64,000 bases of DNA from Gallibacterium trehalosifermentans (GCF_042433055.1 NZ_JBHLWB010000009.1:186001-250000), one strand, 5' to 3'; shown: positions 34,548 through 44,069, numbered from the stretch's first letter. Made by a program: numbers and translations. Notes: generated by a model not told the origin, from the letters alone.

Positions 34548-37500
34548 ATGATGACTCAACAACACATGCAAACGAAAAAGAAACCTATCCATTCAGCGAG
34601 AAGCAATAAATCTAATGTATTAAATGATTGGCAACGTGAACTCTTATCGCAATTAGATCACGTCATGCTAGTGGATAAGTATGCGCTGAAAGCACGAATT
34701 AGTCGTGCGCCATATCAAGCGAAGGAGACGTTACAGCAAACATTAAGTGAAGCAGTAGCGTTGGCTAAACAGAAATATCAACAGCGCCAACAACGACCAA
34801 TTACTATCACCTATCCTGAAGAGTTACCTGTTAGCCAACGGCGAGATGAAATTTTAACCGCGATTGCCAATCATCAAGTGGTGGTGATAGCAGGGGAAAC
34901 TGGGTCAGGCAAAACGACGCAGTTACCAAAAATGTGTTTAGCGTTGGGGCTAGGTAAAAAAGGTTTTATTGGTCATACGCAGCCTCGCCGTATTGCAGCT
35001 CGTTCTGTTGCGACGCGGATTGCTGAAGAACTACAAACAGAATTAGGTGATCTGGTTGGTTACAAGGTGCGGTTTAACGATCAAATCAGTGAAGCGACCC
35101 AAGTAAAATTAATGACAGATGGGATTTTGTTAGCAGAGATCCAATCAGATCGTTACTTAAATCAATATGATGTATTAATTATTGATGAGGCACACGAGCG
35201 TAGTTTAAATAATGATTTTATTTTAGGGTATCTAAAACAGTTATTGCCACGCCGTCCAGATCTAAAAGTCATTATTACCTCAGCAACGATTGATGTCGAA
35301 CGTTTTGCTAACCATTTTGATCATGCACCGATTATTGAAGTATCAGGACGTACTTATCCAGTCGAAGTACGCTATCGACCAGTTGCTGAAAGTGAAGATC
35401 AAGATCAGTTGCAAGCAATTTTTGATGCAGTAGATGAATTACAAGCAGAGGGGCGAGGCGATATTCTCATTTTTATGAATGGAGAGCGAGAAATTCGTGA
35501 TACTGCGGAAGCTCTCGAAAAACGAGCGTTACGTCATACCGAAATTTTACCATTATACGCGCGTTTATCCGCCCAAGAACAAAATCGTATTTTTCACCCA
35601 AGTGGCTTAAACCGCATTATTTTAGCTACTAATGTTGCCGAAACATCGTTAACTGTACCTGGGATTAAATATGTCATTGATCCTGGGACGGCAAGAATTT
35701 CACGCTATAGTTATCGGACGAAAGTACAACGTTTACCGATTGAACCTATTTCGCAAGCCTCCGCTAATCAACGGAAAGGACGCTGTGGGCGGGTAAGCGA
35801 AGGGATCTGTATTCGGTTGTATTCAGAAGAGGATTTTAATAATCGTCCTGAATTTACTGATCCAGAAATTCTGCGTACTAATTTGGCTTCGGTGATCTTA
35901 CAGATGACCGCATTAGGACTGGACGATATTGAAGCCTTTCCTTTTGTAGATGCGCCAGACCGTCGCCAAATCCAAGACGGGTTACGGCTGTTAGAAGAGT
36001 TACAGGCATTAAAATGGATTGATACTCGGACGGGAAAAAAACGGGTATTAACCGAGAGTGGGCGGCAGTTAGCGAATTTACCGATTGATCCCCGTTTAGG
36101 CAAAATGGTGTTGAGTGCTGCCAAAATGGGTAGCTTGCGTGAAGTTATGGTGATTGTGTCTGCGTTATCAATTCAAGATCCGCGCGAGCGACCACAAGAA
36201 AAACAGCAAGCCTCTGATGAGAGACATCGCCGTTTTGCAGATAAAAATTCTGATTTTTTAGCCTTTGTGAATTTATGGCAGTATGTACAAACGCAACAGA
36301 AAGCACTTTCTCGCAATCAGTTTCGCCGTTTATGCCAAAAAGATTATCTCAACTATTTGCGTATTCGTGAGTGGCAAGATATTTACCATCAATTACGTTT
36401 AACTGTGCGAGAAATGGGCTTGGCGATTAATACCGAGCCAGCGGAATATGTGGCAATTCATACTGCATTATTAACAGGATTGCTTTCTCATATTGGAACG
36501 AAAGAGGCTGAAAAACAGCAATATTTAGGGGCAAGAAATGCGCATTTTGCTATCTTCCCTGCTTCTGCATTATTCAAAAAACAACCGAAATGGTGTATGG
36601 CAGCAGAATTGGTAGAAACCAGTAAACTGTGGGGCAGAATGGTGGCGAGTATTGAGGCAGAATGGATTGAGCCATTAGCACAACATTTAGTCAAACGTAG
36701 CTACCATGAACCTCGCTGGTCGAAAAAACAAGGGGCTGTATTAGCGAGTGAAAAAGTAACGTTATATGGTGTGCCGATTGTACAAGATCGTACAGTGAAT
36801 TATGGTTCGATTGATCCTATGACTTGTCGAGAAATTTTTATTCGCTCGGCATTGGTGGAGGGAGATTGGTATACAAAACATAAATTCTTCTTTACCAATC
36901 AGAAATTAATTAAAGAAGTCGAAGAGTTGGAACATAAAACTCGTCGCCGTGATATTTTGGTCAGTGAACAGACATTATTTGAATTTTATGATCAACGTAT
37001 TCCTCCTGATGTCATTTCGCAACGTCATTTTGATAAGTGGTGGCAACAAGCGCAGAAAAAAGAACCTGAATTACTTAATTTTGAGAAAGCTTTTTTAGTA
37101 AATGAAGAAACGAATATTAGTGCATTAGATTTCCCGAACTTCTGGCATCAAGGGAATTTAAAATTGAAAATAACTTATCAATTTGAGCCTGGCAGTGATG
37201 CAGATGGGGTTACAGTGCATATTCCCCTACCATTACTGAATCAAGTCGGTTTACATGGTTTTGATTGGCAAATTCCTGGATTACGCAAAGAATTAGTGAT
37301 TGCCTTAATTAAATCTTTACCAAAGGCACAACGGCGGAATTTTGTACCCGCGCCGAATTATGCTGAAGCGTTTTTAGGGAGGGCAGTACCTTTTGAAAAA
37401 TCATTAGTTGAAACCTTGAGCGAACAATTTCGCAAGATGACTGGTGTTTGGGTTGAACCAGAAGAATGGAATTGGGAACAAGTGCCTACACATTTAAAAA

Positions 37501-38504
37501 TGACCTTTAGAGTGGTTGATGAAAAAGGGCGGAAGATTGCAGAAAGTAATGATCTTGATAGTTTAAAAGTGGCACTAAAAGATCGGATTCAACAGAGTAT
37601 TGCAGAAGTGGCAGATGATGGCATTGAGCAGAGTGGTATCCATATTTGGAATTTTGATAAATTACCACAATGTTATGAACAAAAGAAACAAGGTTTTAGT
37701 ATTAAAGCTTATCCTGCGATTGTAGATGAAAAAGAATCGGTGGGGATCAAATTATTTGAAACCGAGTTTGAGCAACAACGAGCCATGCAGCAAGGGTTAC
37801 GTCGTTTACTGTTATTAAATGTACCCTCACCGATTAAGTATTTGCACGAAAAATTGCCAAACAAAGCAAAATTAGGCTTATATTTCACGCCATTTGGTAC
37901 GGTTTTACAATTAATTGATGATTGTATTGCGTGTGCAATAGATAAATTAATTGTTGATTTTGGTGGATTTGTTTGGGAAGAGGAAAAATTTGCGCAGTTA
38001 CGAGATTTTGTGCGCGCAAATTTAAATGAAATTACTGTAGAGATTGCCCAAAAAGTTGAACAAATTTTAACGTTAGTCTTTGAGATTAATAAGCGCATGA
38101 AAGGACGCTTGGATTTTAACCTAGCCTTTGCACTTTCAGATATGAAAGCACAAATTGCTTCATTGATTTACCCAGGTTTTGTGGAAAAAACGGGTTATCA
38201 GCGTTTAACAGATGTAAATCGTTACTTACAAGCTATTGATAAACGGTTAGATAAAGTTGCACAAGATGTGAATCGGGATAGGGCGGCGATGTTGAGAATT
38301 GAGAAAGTTCAGCAAGAATATCAGCAACTATTAAATAAATTACCAAAATCTAAGCCAATTCCCGATGACATTTTAGAAATACGGTATATGATTGAGGAAT
38401 TGCGAGTAAGTTTATTTGCTCAACAATTAGGGACAGCCTACCCAATTTCGGATAAACGTATTTTGCATGTTATTCAGAGTGTTGCTTCATTTACAGCTCA
38501 ATAA
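34548..38504 (+). CDS. hrpA: ATP-dependent RNA helicase HrpA (DEAH box)
   Basis: HrpA is a large DEAH-box RNA helicase linked to mRNA processing and to rescue of stalled or collided ribosomes in E. coli. The 1318-residue protein shows Walker A GETGSGKTTQLPK (about residue 115), the DEAH motif in VLIIDEAHERS, SAT in VIITSATID, and the motif VI region SQASANQRKGRCGRV. A helicase-associated domain, OB fold and a long C-terminal HrpA-specific region (DUF3418) follow. Two ATGs open the frame. No Shine-Dalgarno sequence is visible before them, only an A run. Confidence 0.96.
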   Translation: MMTQQHMQTKKKPIHSARSNKSNVLNDWQRELLSQLDHVMLVDKYALKARISRAPYQAKETLQQTLSEAVALAKQKYQQRQQRPITITYPEELPVSQRRDEILTAIANHQVVVIAGETGSGKTTQLPKMCLALGLGKKGFIGHTQPRRIAARSVATRIAEELQTELGDLVGYKVRFNDQISEATQVKLMTDGILLAEIQSDRYLNQYDVLIIDEAHERSLNNDFILGYLKQLLPRRPDLKVIITSATIDVERFANHFDHAPIIEVSGRTYPVEVRYRPVAESEDQDQLQAIFDAVDELQAEGRGDILIFMNGEREIRDTAEALEKRALRHTEILPLYARLSAQEQNRIFHPSGLNRIILATNVAETSLTVPGIKYVIDPGTARISRYSYRTKVQRLPIEPISQASANQRKGRCGRVSEGICIRLYSEEDFNNRPEFTDPEILRTNLASVILQMTALGLDDIEAFPFVDAPDRRQIQDGLRLLEELQALKWIDTRTGKKRVLTESGRQLANLPIDPRLGKMVLSAAKMGSLREVMVIVSALSIQDPRERPQEKQQASDERHRRFADKNSDFLAFVNLWQYVQTQQKALSRNQFRRLCQKDYLNYLRIREWQDIYHQLRLTVREMGLAINTEPAEYVAIHTALLTGLLSHIGTKEAEKQQYLGARNAHFAIFPASALFKKQPKWCMAAELVETSKLWGRMVASIEAEWIEPLAQHLVKRSYHEPRWSKKQGAVLASEKVTLYGVPIVQDRTVNYGSIDPMTCREIFIRSALVEGDWYTKHKFFFTNQKLIKEVEELEHKTRRRDILVSEQTLFEFYDQRIPPDVISQRHFDKWWQQAQKKEPELLNFEKAFLVNEETNISALDFPNFWHQGNLKLKITYQFEPGSDADGVTVHIPLPLLNQVGLHGFDWQIPGLRKELVIALIKSLPKAQRRNFVPAPNYAEAFLGRAVPFEKSLVETLSEQFRKMTGVWVEPEEWNWEQVPTHLKMTFRVVDEKGRKIAESNDLDSLKVALKDRIQQSIAEVADDGIEQSGIHIWNFDKLPQCYEQKKQGFSIKAYPAIVDEKESVGIKLFETEFEQQRAMQQGLRRLLLLNVPSPIKYLHEKLPNKAKLGLYFTPFGTVLQLIDDCIACAIDKLIVDFGGFVWEEEKFAQLRDFVRANLNEITVEIAQKVEQILTLVFEINKRMKGRLDFNLAFALSDMKAQIASLIYPGFVEKTGYQRLTDVNRYLQAIDKRLDKVAQDVNRDRAAMLRIEKVQQEYQQLLNKLPKSKPIPDDILEIRYMIEELRVSLFAQQLGTAYPISDKRILHVIQSVASFTAQ

Positions 38505-38534
38505 TGGGAATATTTGGCTAGATTAACTAACTAA

Positions 38535-38563
38535 GGTGAGTAATAAATTCATTATTAATCACC
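38535..38563. repeat. Hairpin between hrpA and nrdR
   Basis: GGTGA and TCACC, with TAATAA and TTATTA inside them, form an 11-bp stem with one mismatch and a 5-nt loop, 30 nt past hrpA and 30 nt before nrdR. It is not followed by a T tract on either strand. A leader or mRNA-end structure is possible. Confidence 0.4.
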
Positions 38564-38592
38564 TAACATAAAAATAAAAAATAGGAGGCAAA

Positions 38593-39054
38593 ATGCACTG
38601 TCCATTTTGTACTGCACCAGATACAAAGGTAATTGATAGTCGTTTGGTGGCGGAGGGCTATCAGGTTAGACGTCGTCGTGAATGTTTACAATGTAAGGAA
38701 CGTTTTACCACATTTGAATCCGCAGAATTAATTATTCCGCGTATTATCAAAAATAATGGCAATCGAGAACCATTTAATGAAGAAAAATTACGAGCAGGTA
38801 TTTATCATGCGTTAGAAAAACGACCTGTCAGTGATGCGCAAATTGAAGAAGCAATAATGCGGATTGAACATTCCTTACAAGCAACGGGTGAACGAGAGGT
38901 GCCAAGTAAATTGGTCGGCAATTTAGTGATGAGTGAACTAAAGAAAATGGACAAGGTTGCTTATATTCGCTTTGCCTCTGTTTATCTTAGTTTTGATGAT
39001 ATTAAACAGTTTAGTGATGAGATCGAGAATTTAAAAGAGAAGGACAACGATTAA
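38593..39054 (+). CDS. nrdR: Transcriptional repressor NrdR
   Basis: NrdR represses ribonucleotide reductase genes when dATP is high. The 153-residue protein has an N-terminal zinc ribbon (CPFC at residues 3-6, then CLQCKERF) with the basic stretch VRRRRECL, followed by an ATP-cone domain (RIIKNNGNREPFNEEKLRAGI). The ribosome binding site is a strong AGGAGG. The gene is followed 1 nt later by ribD, a pairing common in proteobacteria. No NrdR target gene is in the window. Confidence 0.97.
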   Translation: MHCPFCTAPDTKVIDSRLVAEGYQVRRRRECLQCKERFTTFESAELIIPRIIKNNGNREPFNEEKLRAGIYHALEKRPVSDAQIEEAIMRIEHSLQATGEREVPSKLVGNLVMSELKKMDKVAYIRFASVYLSFDDIKQFSDEIENLKEKDND

Positions 39055-39055
39055 T

Positions 39056-40189
39056 ATGACTGCAGGATCAACTGACTTTTCGCTGGAAGATCGACAATTT
39101 ATGGCGTTGGCAATTAAACTGGCTAAACGAGGGCGTTTTACCTGTACACCTAATCCTGCGGTGGGGTGTGTGTTAGTCAAAGATGGGGAAATTGTTGGAC
39201 AAGGTTATCATGCAAAAGCGGGTGAGGCTCATGCTGAAGTAATGGCAATGCGTGAGGCGGGAGAACATGCAAAAGGGGCAACTGCCTATGTAACTTTAGA
39301 GCCTTGTTCACACTATGGACGAACACCGCCCTGTGCGAAAGGCTTGATTGAAGCAGGCGTCGTGCGAGTTGTCGCTGCAATGCAAGATCCCAATCCACAG
39401 GTGGCTGGACGTGGTTTAAAAATGTTGTCTGATGCGGGAATTATTACTGCAGTAGGTTTGTTAGAACACGAAGCAGAGCAGTTAAATCGTGGTTTTTTAA
39501 AGCGAATGCGAACGGGTTTGCCTTATGTACAACTCAAAATGGCGATGAGCATTGATGGCAGAACGGCAATGGCAAATGGGGAAAGCCAGTGGATTACAGG
39601 GGAATTGGCGAGACAAGATGTACAACATTATCGTGCTATGGCATCTGCCATTTTATCAACCAGTAAAACGGTGATGGTTGATGATGCTGCATTAACTGTG
39701 CGCTGGTCGCAATTAGCGCCACAAATTCAAGCGATCTATCCAGAAGAAAAATTACGTCAACCGTTACGTATTATCTTAGATTCACATCATCAGGTTTTAC
39801 CGACAGGGCGTTTATTTACAACTGAATCACCCATTTGGTTAGTAAGTTCTCAAGCAAGAGAGATGCAAGATTATCCTGCATTTTGTCAACAGCAAGTTTT
39901 ACCAGAGAGTCCTTATTTCTTCACAGATTTATTGACATTTTTAGGCAAACAACAGATCAATTCTGTTTGGGTAGAGGCGGGAGCGACATTGGCAGGGAAA
40001 TTGATTGAAGCCCAATTAGTAGATGAACTCATTATTTATATCGCACCAAAATTATTGGGCGACCAAGCACGAGGATTATGTCATTTACCAAATTTACATC
40101 ATCTCGCTGACGCGCCATTATGGCAGCTGGTTGAAATGACGCAAATTGGTGAAGACATTAAATTAGTTTATCGCCAACCGAGTTTATAA
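39056..40189 (+). CDS. ribD: Bifunctional riboflavin biosynthesis deaminase/reductase RibD
   Basis: RibD deaminates the pyrimidine product of GTP cyclohydrolase II and then reduces its ribose. The 377-residue protein has the zinc deaminase domain with the HAE motif (GEAHAEVMAM, about residue 60) and the PCSHYGRTPPCA zinc-binding segment, followed by the NADPH reductase domain (LKMAMSIDGRTAMANGES, then SVWVEAGATLAGKLI). ribE/ribH/nusB are not next to it. Its stop overlaps the convergent rimI stop by 6 bp, leaving no room for a terminator between them. Confidence 0.97.
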   Translation: MTAGSTDFSLEDRQFMALAIKLAKRGRFTCTPNPAVGCVLVKDGEIVGQGYHAKAGEAHAEVMAMREAGEHAKGATAYVTLEPCSHYGRTPPCAKGLIEAGVVRVVAAMQDPNPQVAGRGLKMLSDAGIITAVGLLEHEAEQLNRGFLKRMRTGLPYVQLKMAMSIDGRTAMANGESQWITGELARQDVQHYRAMASAILSTSKTVMVDDAALTVRWSQLAPQIQAIYPEEKLRQPLRIILDSHHQVLPTGRLFTTESPIWLVSSQAREMQDYPAFCQQQVLPESPYFFTDLLTFLGKQQINSVWVEAGATLAGKLIEAQLVDELIIYIAPKLLGDQARGLCHLPNLHHLADAPLWQLVEMTQIGEDIKLVYRQPSL

Positions 40190-40633
40190 ATAACACGCCA
40201 TAATCACAGCGTGTTCACGTCCTCCACTAGGCAATGGATAGTAATTGTTACGCCGTGTAACTTCATTAAAGCCGAGTGTTTGATATAAACATTGGGCTTT
40301 TTGATTTGATTCGCGTACTTCTAACCAAAGTGTAGCGACCCCTTTTGCTTTTAATTGCCCCATTAGTGATTGTAATAAGCTTTTACCCAATCCTTGTCCT
40401 TGATATTGTGGGTGAATGGCAATATTAAACAAAGTCGCTTCATCAAGCACAATCTGGCAAATACAGAAGCCAACGATTTGATCCTGTTGTATCACTTTTA
40501 GGTTTAGATAATTTTCGCCTTGGTTGTTTCGAAGTGTTCCCAAGCTCCAAGGTACACTATGGGCTGCGGTTTCAATGGCAAAGAGCTGTGTAAAATCGGC
40601 TTCATTAATAGGTTGAATATTAAAGTGTGTCAT
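40184..40633 (-). CDS. rimI: Ribosomal protein S18 alanine N-acetyltransferase RimI
   Basis: RimI is a GNAT-fold enzyme that acetylates the N-terminal alanine of ribosomal protein S18. The acetyl-CoA loop is seen in HPQYQGQGLGKSLLQ, followed by ATLWLEVRESNQKAQCLY and GFNEVTRRNNYYP. An in-frame extension to 40687 exists, but homology begins at MTHFNIQP, so the start is set at 40633, giving 149 residues. It overlaps the 3' end of holD by 14 nt, as in the E. coli holD-rimI pair. Confidence 0.93.
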   Translation of the reverse strand: MTHFNIQPINEADFTQLFAIETAAHSVPWSLGTLRNNQGENYLNLKVIQQDQIVGFCICQIVLDEATLFNIAIHPQYQGQGLGKSLLQSLMGQLKAKGVATLWLEVRESNQKAQCLYQTLGFNEVTRRNNYYPLPSGGREHAVIMACYL

Positions 40634-41042
40634 GTTGTTTTGTGAGGTAGTGTTGAATTTGCTGCCAAATATGACGTTTTTGTTCAAGAGTTAATTGTAA
40701 GTTTTGTGGCAATAAAATCGCTTGATGTGGTAATTGAGCAAAAGGTGAATGAATAAAAGCAGTTTGACAATCTTCAGTATAGAAAATAAATAATGGTCGT
40801 TGGCTATCTAAACGCGCTAATTTGTTGGCAGTTAGATGGCAGAATGCGTCATGCGAACCAGCAACTGCAAAAATTAAATCTTGTACTAAAGTATGCTGGG
40901 CAATGAGTGGATCATCGCTTAAAAGCAATGTATGAATATGATGAGGCAGTTGAATATTACCTACACCTTGTAACGCCTCGGGATTTTTCAGTTCCCAAAG
41001 GGGAATGCCCATCTCTTGTAGTAACAATTCACGTCTATTCAT
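40620..41042 (-). CDS. holD: DNA polymerase III psi subunit HolD
   Basis: HolD (psi) links the clamp loader to chi (HolC) and SSB. The 140-residue protein has the typical start MNRRELLLQEMGIPLWELKNPE and few other strongly conserved motifs, as usual for this family. The start at 41042 is chosen because AAGGAG lies 7 nt upstream and the N-terminus then matches the family; a TTG start further upstream is unlikely. Synteny with rimI supports the call. Confidence 0.88.
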   Translation of the reverse strand: MNRRELLLQEMGIPLWELKNPEALQGVGNIQLPHHIHTLLLSDDPLIAQHTLVQDLIFAVAGSHDAFCHLTANKLARLDSQRPLFIFYTEDCQTAFIHSPFAQLPHQAILLPQNLQLTLEQKRHIWQQIQHYLTKQHDTL

Positions 41043-41181
41043 CTGTTTGCTCCTTTTTGCCGCTGCCAATCATAGCATTTCTTATTAGAAAAACAGAGTG
41101 TCAGTTTGATAAATAGTTAATTAATCTTTCATAAATGTATCGGCATTGTTAGAATACGTGCCGAATAATAAGGAGTGGTCA

Positions 41182-41838
41182 ATGAGTACAATTTCACGAG
41201 AGGCACAACAGGTTAGCGCTGCTTTATCAGCAAAAGGATTGGAAACCCCAATGGTGGCAAGAGTTGGCACACAAGACGAACGTCGCCAAAAAATAGAACA
41301 GCATATGCGAGAAGTGATGACGATTTTGGGGTTAGATTTACGTGATGATAGTTTGGAAGAAACACCAAAACGTTTAGCCAAAATGTATCTAGACGAAATT
41401 TTTAGTGGACTGGATTATCATAATTTCCCGAAGATTACGCGGATTGAAAATCGAATGAATGTGAGTGAAATGGTGCTGGTAAATGACATTAATTTAACCA
41501 GTACTTGTGAGCATCATTTCGTTACTTTTGCGGGAAAAGTGTCCGTTGCTTATTACCCAAAAGATTGGGTCATTGGCTTGTCGAAAATTAATCGTGTGGT
41601 CGATTTTTTAGCCCAACGTCCACAAGTACAAGAACGGTTAACGGAACAAATTTTAGTTGCTTTTCAAACCTTGTTACAAACGGAAGATGTGGCAGTTTAT
41701 GTACGCGCCACGCATTTTTGTGTGAAATGTCGCGGTGTGCGAGATGCGAATAGTTTTACAGTTACATCGGCGTATGGTGGAGTTTTCCAGCAGGATCGAG
41801 ACAGAAAACAAGAGTTTCTCGCGCTCATCTCAAAATAG
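41182..41838 (+). CDS. folE: GTP cyclohydrolase I FolE
   Basis: FolE turns GTP into dihydroneopterin triphosphate, the first step to folate. The 218-residue protein contains the zinc and active-site segment TSTCEHHFVTF, the conserved YYPKDWVIGLSKINRVVDFLAQRPQVQERLT and the second zinc cysteine in HFCVKCRGVRD. An in-frame start exists at 41146, but ATG 41182 follows AAGGAG at correct spacing. A small dyad (TCGGCA 41140-41145 with TGCCGA 41159-41164) lies just upstream. Confidence 0.97.
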   Translation: MSTISREAQQVSAALSAKGLETPMVARVGTQDERRQKIEQHMREVMTILGLDLRDDSLEETPKRLAKMYLDEIFSGLDYHNFPKITRIENRMNVSEMVLVNDINLTSTCEHHFVTFAGKVSVAYYPKDWVIGLSKINRVVDFLAQRPQVQERLTEQILVAFQTLLQTEDVAVYVRATHFCVKCRGVRDANSFTVTSAYGGVFQQDRDRKQEFLALISK

Positions 41839-41880
41839 TTTAATTTTTCAAATTTTATTCATCTTTATTGGATTCTATAC

Positions 41881-41994
41881 TATACTTTCGCCCGCAATGA
41901 AACACATTGTGGGTGTTTTATTTTGCAAAATACAAAAATGTTTTTTTAATCACAAGTTACCCCTCGTATAGGTAACCACTGTAAGGATTTTATT
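41881..41994 (+). promoter_or_regulatory. thrS promoter and leader with tRNA-Thr anticodon-arm mimic
   Basis: A -10-like TATACT (41881-41886) places the transcript start near 41893. Hairpin 1, CCCGCAATG with CATTGTGGG (41891-41913), lies at or near the 5' end. Hairpin 2 has the stem GTTACC (41956-41961) with GGTAAC (41971-41976). If its C-A mismatch closes the loop, the loop reads C-U-C-G-U-A-U, with CGU at positions 3-5, like the anticodon loop of tRNA-Thr(CGU). In E. coli, ThrRS binds such a mimic next to the thrS ribosome binding site and represses its own translation. Here AAGGA lies 7 nt downstream of the stem. Hairpin 1, followed by T-rich sequence, could instead terminate folE. Confidence 0.65.
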
Positions 41995-43926
41995 ATGCCA
42001 ATTATTACTTTACCAGACGGTTCTCAACGTCATTTTGATCAATCTGTAACTGTTTTAGAGGTCGCACAAAGTATTGGTGCGGGATTAGCTAAGGCGTGCA
42101 TTGCTGGGCGTGTCAATGGTGAGCGTAAAGACGCTTGCGATGTGATCGAACAAGATTGCCAATTAGAAATTATTACAGCAAAAGATGAGGACGGTTTAGA
42201 AATTATTCGCCACTCTTGTGCCCATTTACTCGGTCATGCGTTAAAACAACTCTATCCAAACGCAAAAATGGCGATTGGACCAACGATTGAAAACGGCTTT
42301 TATTACGATATCGATTTAGAGCAATCGCTAACAACAGAAGATTTAGAAAAAATCGAAAAAAGAATGCTTGAGTTAGCAAAAACTAATTATGACGTTGTAA
42401 AAGAACCTGTTTCTTGGCAAAAAGCATATGAGGTGTTTACCCAGCGCGGTGAGCCATACAAAATGGCTATTTTAGATGAGAATATTGAAAAAACAGCAAC
42501 ACCAGCGCTTTATCATCACCAAGAATATATTGATATGTGTCGTGGTCCACACGTACCAAATATGCGTTTTTGTCATCATTTCAAATTACAAAAAGTGGCT
42601 GGCGCTTACTGGCGTGGCGATAGTAACAATAAAATGTTGCAACGTATTTATGGCACAGCTTGGGCGGATAAAAAACAACTTGCGGATTATTTAAAACGCC
42701 TTGAAGAAGCGGCAAAACGTGATCACCGTAAAATTGGTAAAGCATTGGATCTTTACCATATGCAAGAAGAAGCACCAGGTATGGTATTCTGGCATAACGA
42801 TGGTTGGACAATTTTCCGTGAACTGGAAACTTTCGTGCGTACTAAATTAAAAGAGTATGATTATCAAGAAGTAAAAGGTCCATTTATGATGGATCGAGTG
42901 CTTTGGGAAAGAACGGGGCATTGGCAAAACTATAGCGATTTAATGTTTACGACCTCATCAGAAAATCGTGAATATGCGATTAAGCCAATGAACTGTCCAG
43001 GACACGTTCAAATCTTTAACCAAGGACTCAAATCTTATCGTGATTTACCGTTAAGAATGGCGGAATTTGGATCTTGTCATCGTAATGAGCCATCAGGTTC
43101 TTTACACGGCTTAATGCGAGTGCGTGGCTTTACGCAAGACGATGCGCATATTTTCTGTACAGAAGATCAAATTGAAAGTGAAGTAACCTCTTGTATCAAA
43201 ATGGTGTATGACATTTATAGTACCTTTGGTTTTACGGATATTTATGTCAAACTTTCAACTCGCCCAGAAAGCCGTATTGGTTCTGATGAAATGTGGGATC
43301 GTGCCGAAGCAGACTTAGCAAAAGCATTAGAACATAACGGTTTAGCATATGAAGTGCAGCCTGGGGAGGGGGCATTCTATGGACCGAAACTTGAGTTTGC
43401 ATTGCGTGATAGTATTGGGCGTGAATGGCAATGCGGTACGATTCAATTAGACTTTGCGTTACCAGGTCGATTAAATGCTTCTTATGTGGCAGAAGATAAT
43501 GAACGTAAAACACCAGTTATGATTCATCGTGCAATTTTAGGATCAATCGAACGTTTTATCGGCATCATTACGGAAGAGTATGCTGGTTTCTTCCCTGCGT
43601 GGTTAGCACCAACTCAAGCCGTAGTTATGAATATTACTGATTCACAAGCGGAATATGTGCAAAATGTGGTGAAAACCCTTTCAGATGCAGGATTACGTGT
43701 GAAATCTGATTTACGCAATGAGAAAATCGGCTTTAAGATCCGTGAACATACCTTAAAACGTGTACCTTATATGTTAGTTTGCGGTGATAAAGAAATTGCT
43801 GAAGGTAAGATTGCGGTACGTACGCGTAAAGGTCAGGACTTAGGTTCATTCACTCTTGAAGCGTTTACTGAAATCTTGAAGCAACAAGTAAGAGGACGTG
43901 AGTTGAAATTACTTGGTGAAGAGTAG
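41995..43926 (+). CDS. thrS: Threonyl-tRNA synthetase ThrS
   Basis: ThrRS charges tRNA-Thr and edits mis-attached serine. The 643-residue protein has the N-terminal TGS domain (residues 1-60), the editing domain with HSCAHLLGHALKQLYP (about residue 73) and later HHQEYIDMCRGPHVP, the class II catalytic core (motif 2 FGSCHRNEPSGSLHGL, motif 3 near the HRAILGSIERFIG segment) and the C-terminal anticodon-binding domain. Unlike E. coli, infC-rpmI-rplT do not follow; a terminator comes instead. Confidence 0.98.
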   Translation: MPIITLPDGSQRHFDQSVTVLEVAQSIGAGLAKACIAGRVNGERKDACDVIEQDCQLEIITAKDEDGLEIIRHSCAHLLGHALKQLYPNAKMAIGPTIENGFYYDIDLEQSLTTEDLEKIEKRMLELAKTNYDVVKEPVSWQKAYEVFTQRGEPYKMAILDENIEKTATPALYHHQEYIDMCRGPHVPNMRFCHHFKLQKVAGAYWRGDSNNKMLQRIYGTAWADKKQLADYLKRLEEAAKRDHRKIGKALDLYHMQEEAPGMVFWHNDGWTIFRELETFVRTKLKEYDYQEVKGPFMMDRVLWERTGHWQNYSDLMFTTSSENREYAIKPMNCPGHVQIFNQGLKSYRDLPLRMAEFGSCHRNEPSGSLHGLMRVRGFTQDDAHIFCTEDQIESEVTSCIKMVYDIYSTFGFTDIYVKLSTRPESRIGSDEMWDRAEADLAKALEHNGLAYEVQPGEGAFYGPKLEFALRDSIGREWQCGTIQLDFALPGRLNASYVAEDNERKTPVMIHRAILGSIERFIGIITEEYAGFFPAWLAPTQAVVMNITDSQAEYVQNVVKTLSDAGLRVKSDLRNEKIGFKIREHTLKRVPYMLVCGDKEIAEGKIAVRTRKGQDLGSFTLEAFTEILKQQVRGRELKLLGEE

Positions 43927-44011
43927 AGCGTTATATTAAGGTTTTGATTCAAACACTTGATATAATATTGGGCAGCTAAAAATGTTGTCCATTCTCAATA
44001 ATCATTGAATG

Positions 44012-44040
44012 ATCCCGTTACAATAACGGGATAATTTTTT
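44012..44040 (+). terminator. Rho-independent terminator of thrS
   Basis: ATCCCGTTA pairs perfectly with TAACGGGAT around a 3-nt loop and is followed by AATTTTTT, 86 nt beyond the thrS stop codon. Confidence 0.85.
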
Positions 44041-44069
44041 ATAAAACAATAAACTATCTTGCATCACGG

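Noticed and set aside
40634..40687. Upstream extension of rimI (and similar extensions of folE, rsuA, mdh, argR, lpxC, murD, yfeX and the HAD gene)
   Set aside because: The extra residues lack homology, and a later ATG has the ribosome binding site or matches the family N-terminus.
41891..41920. Hairpin simply as the folE terminator
   Set aside because: It is followed by TGTTTTATTTT and could terminate folE, but it also sits at the predicted 5' end of the thrS transcript. I treat it mainly as a leader domain and leave the choice open.
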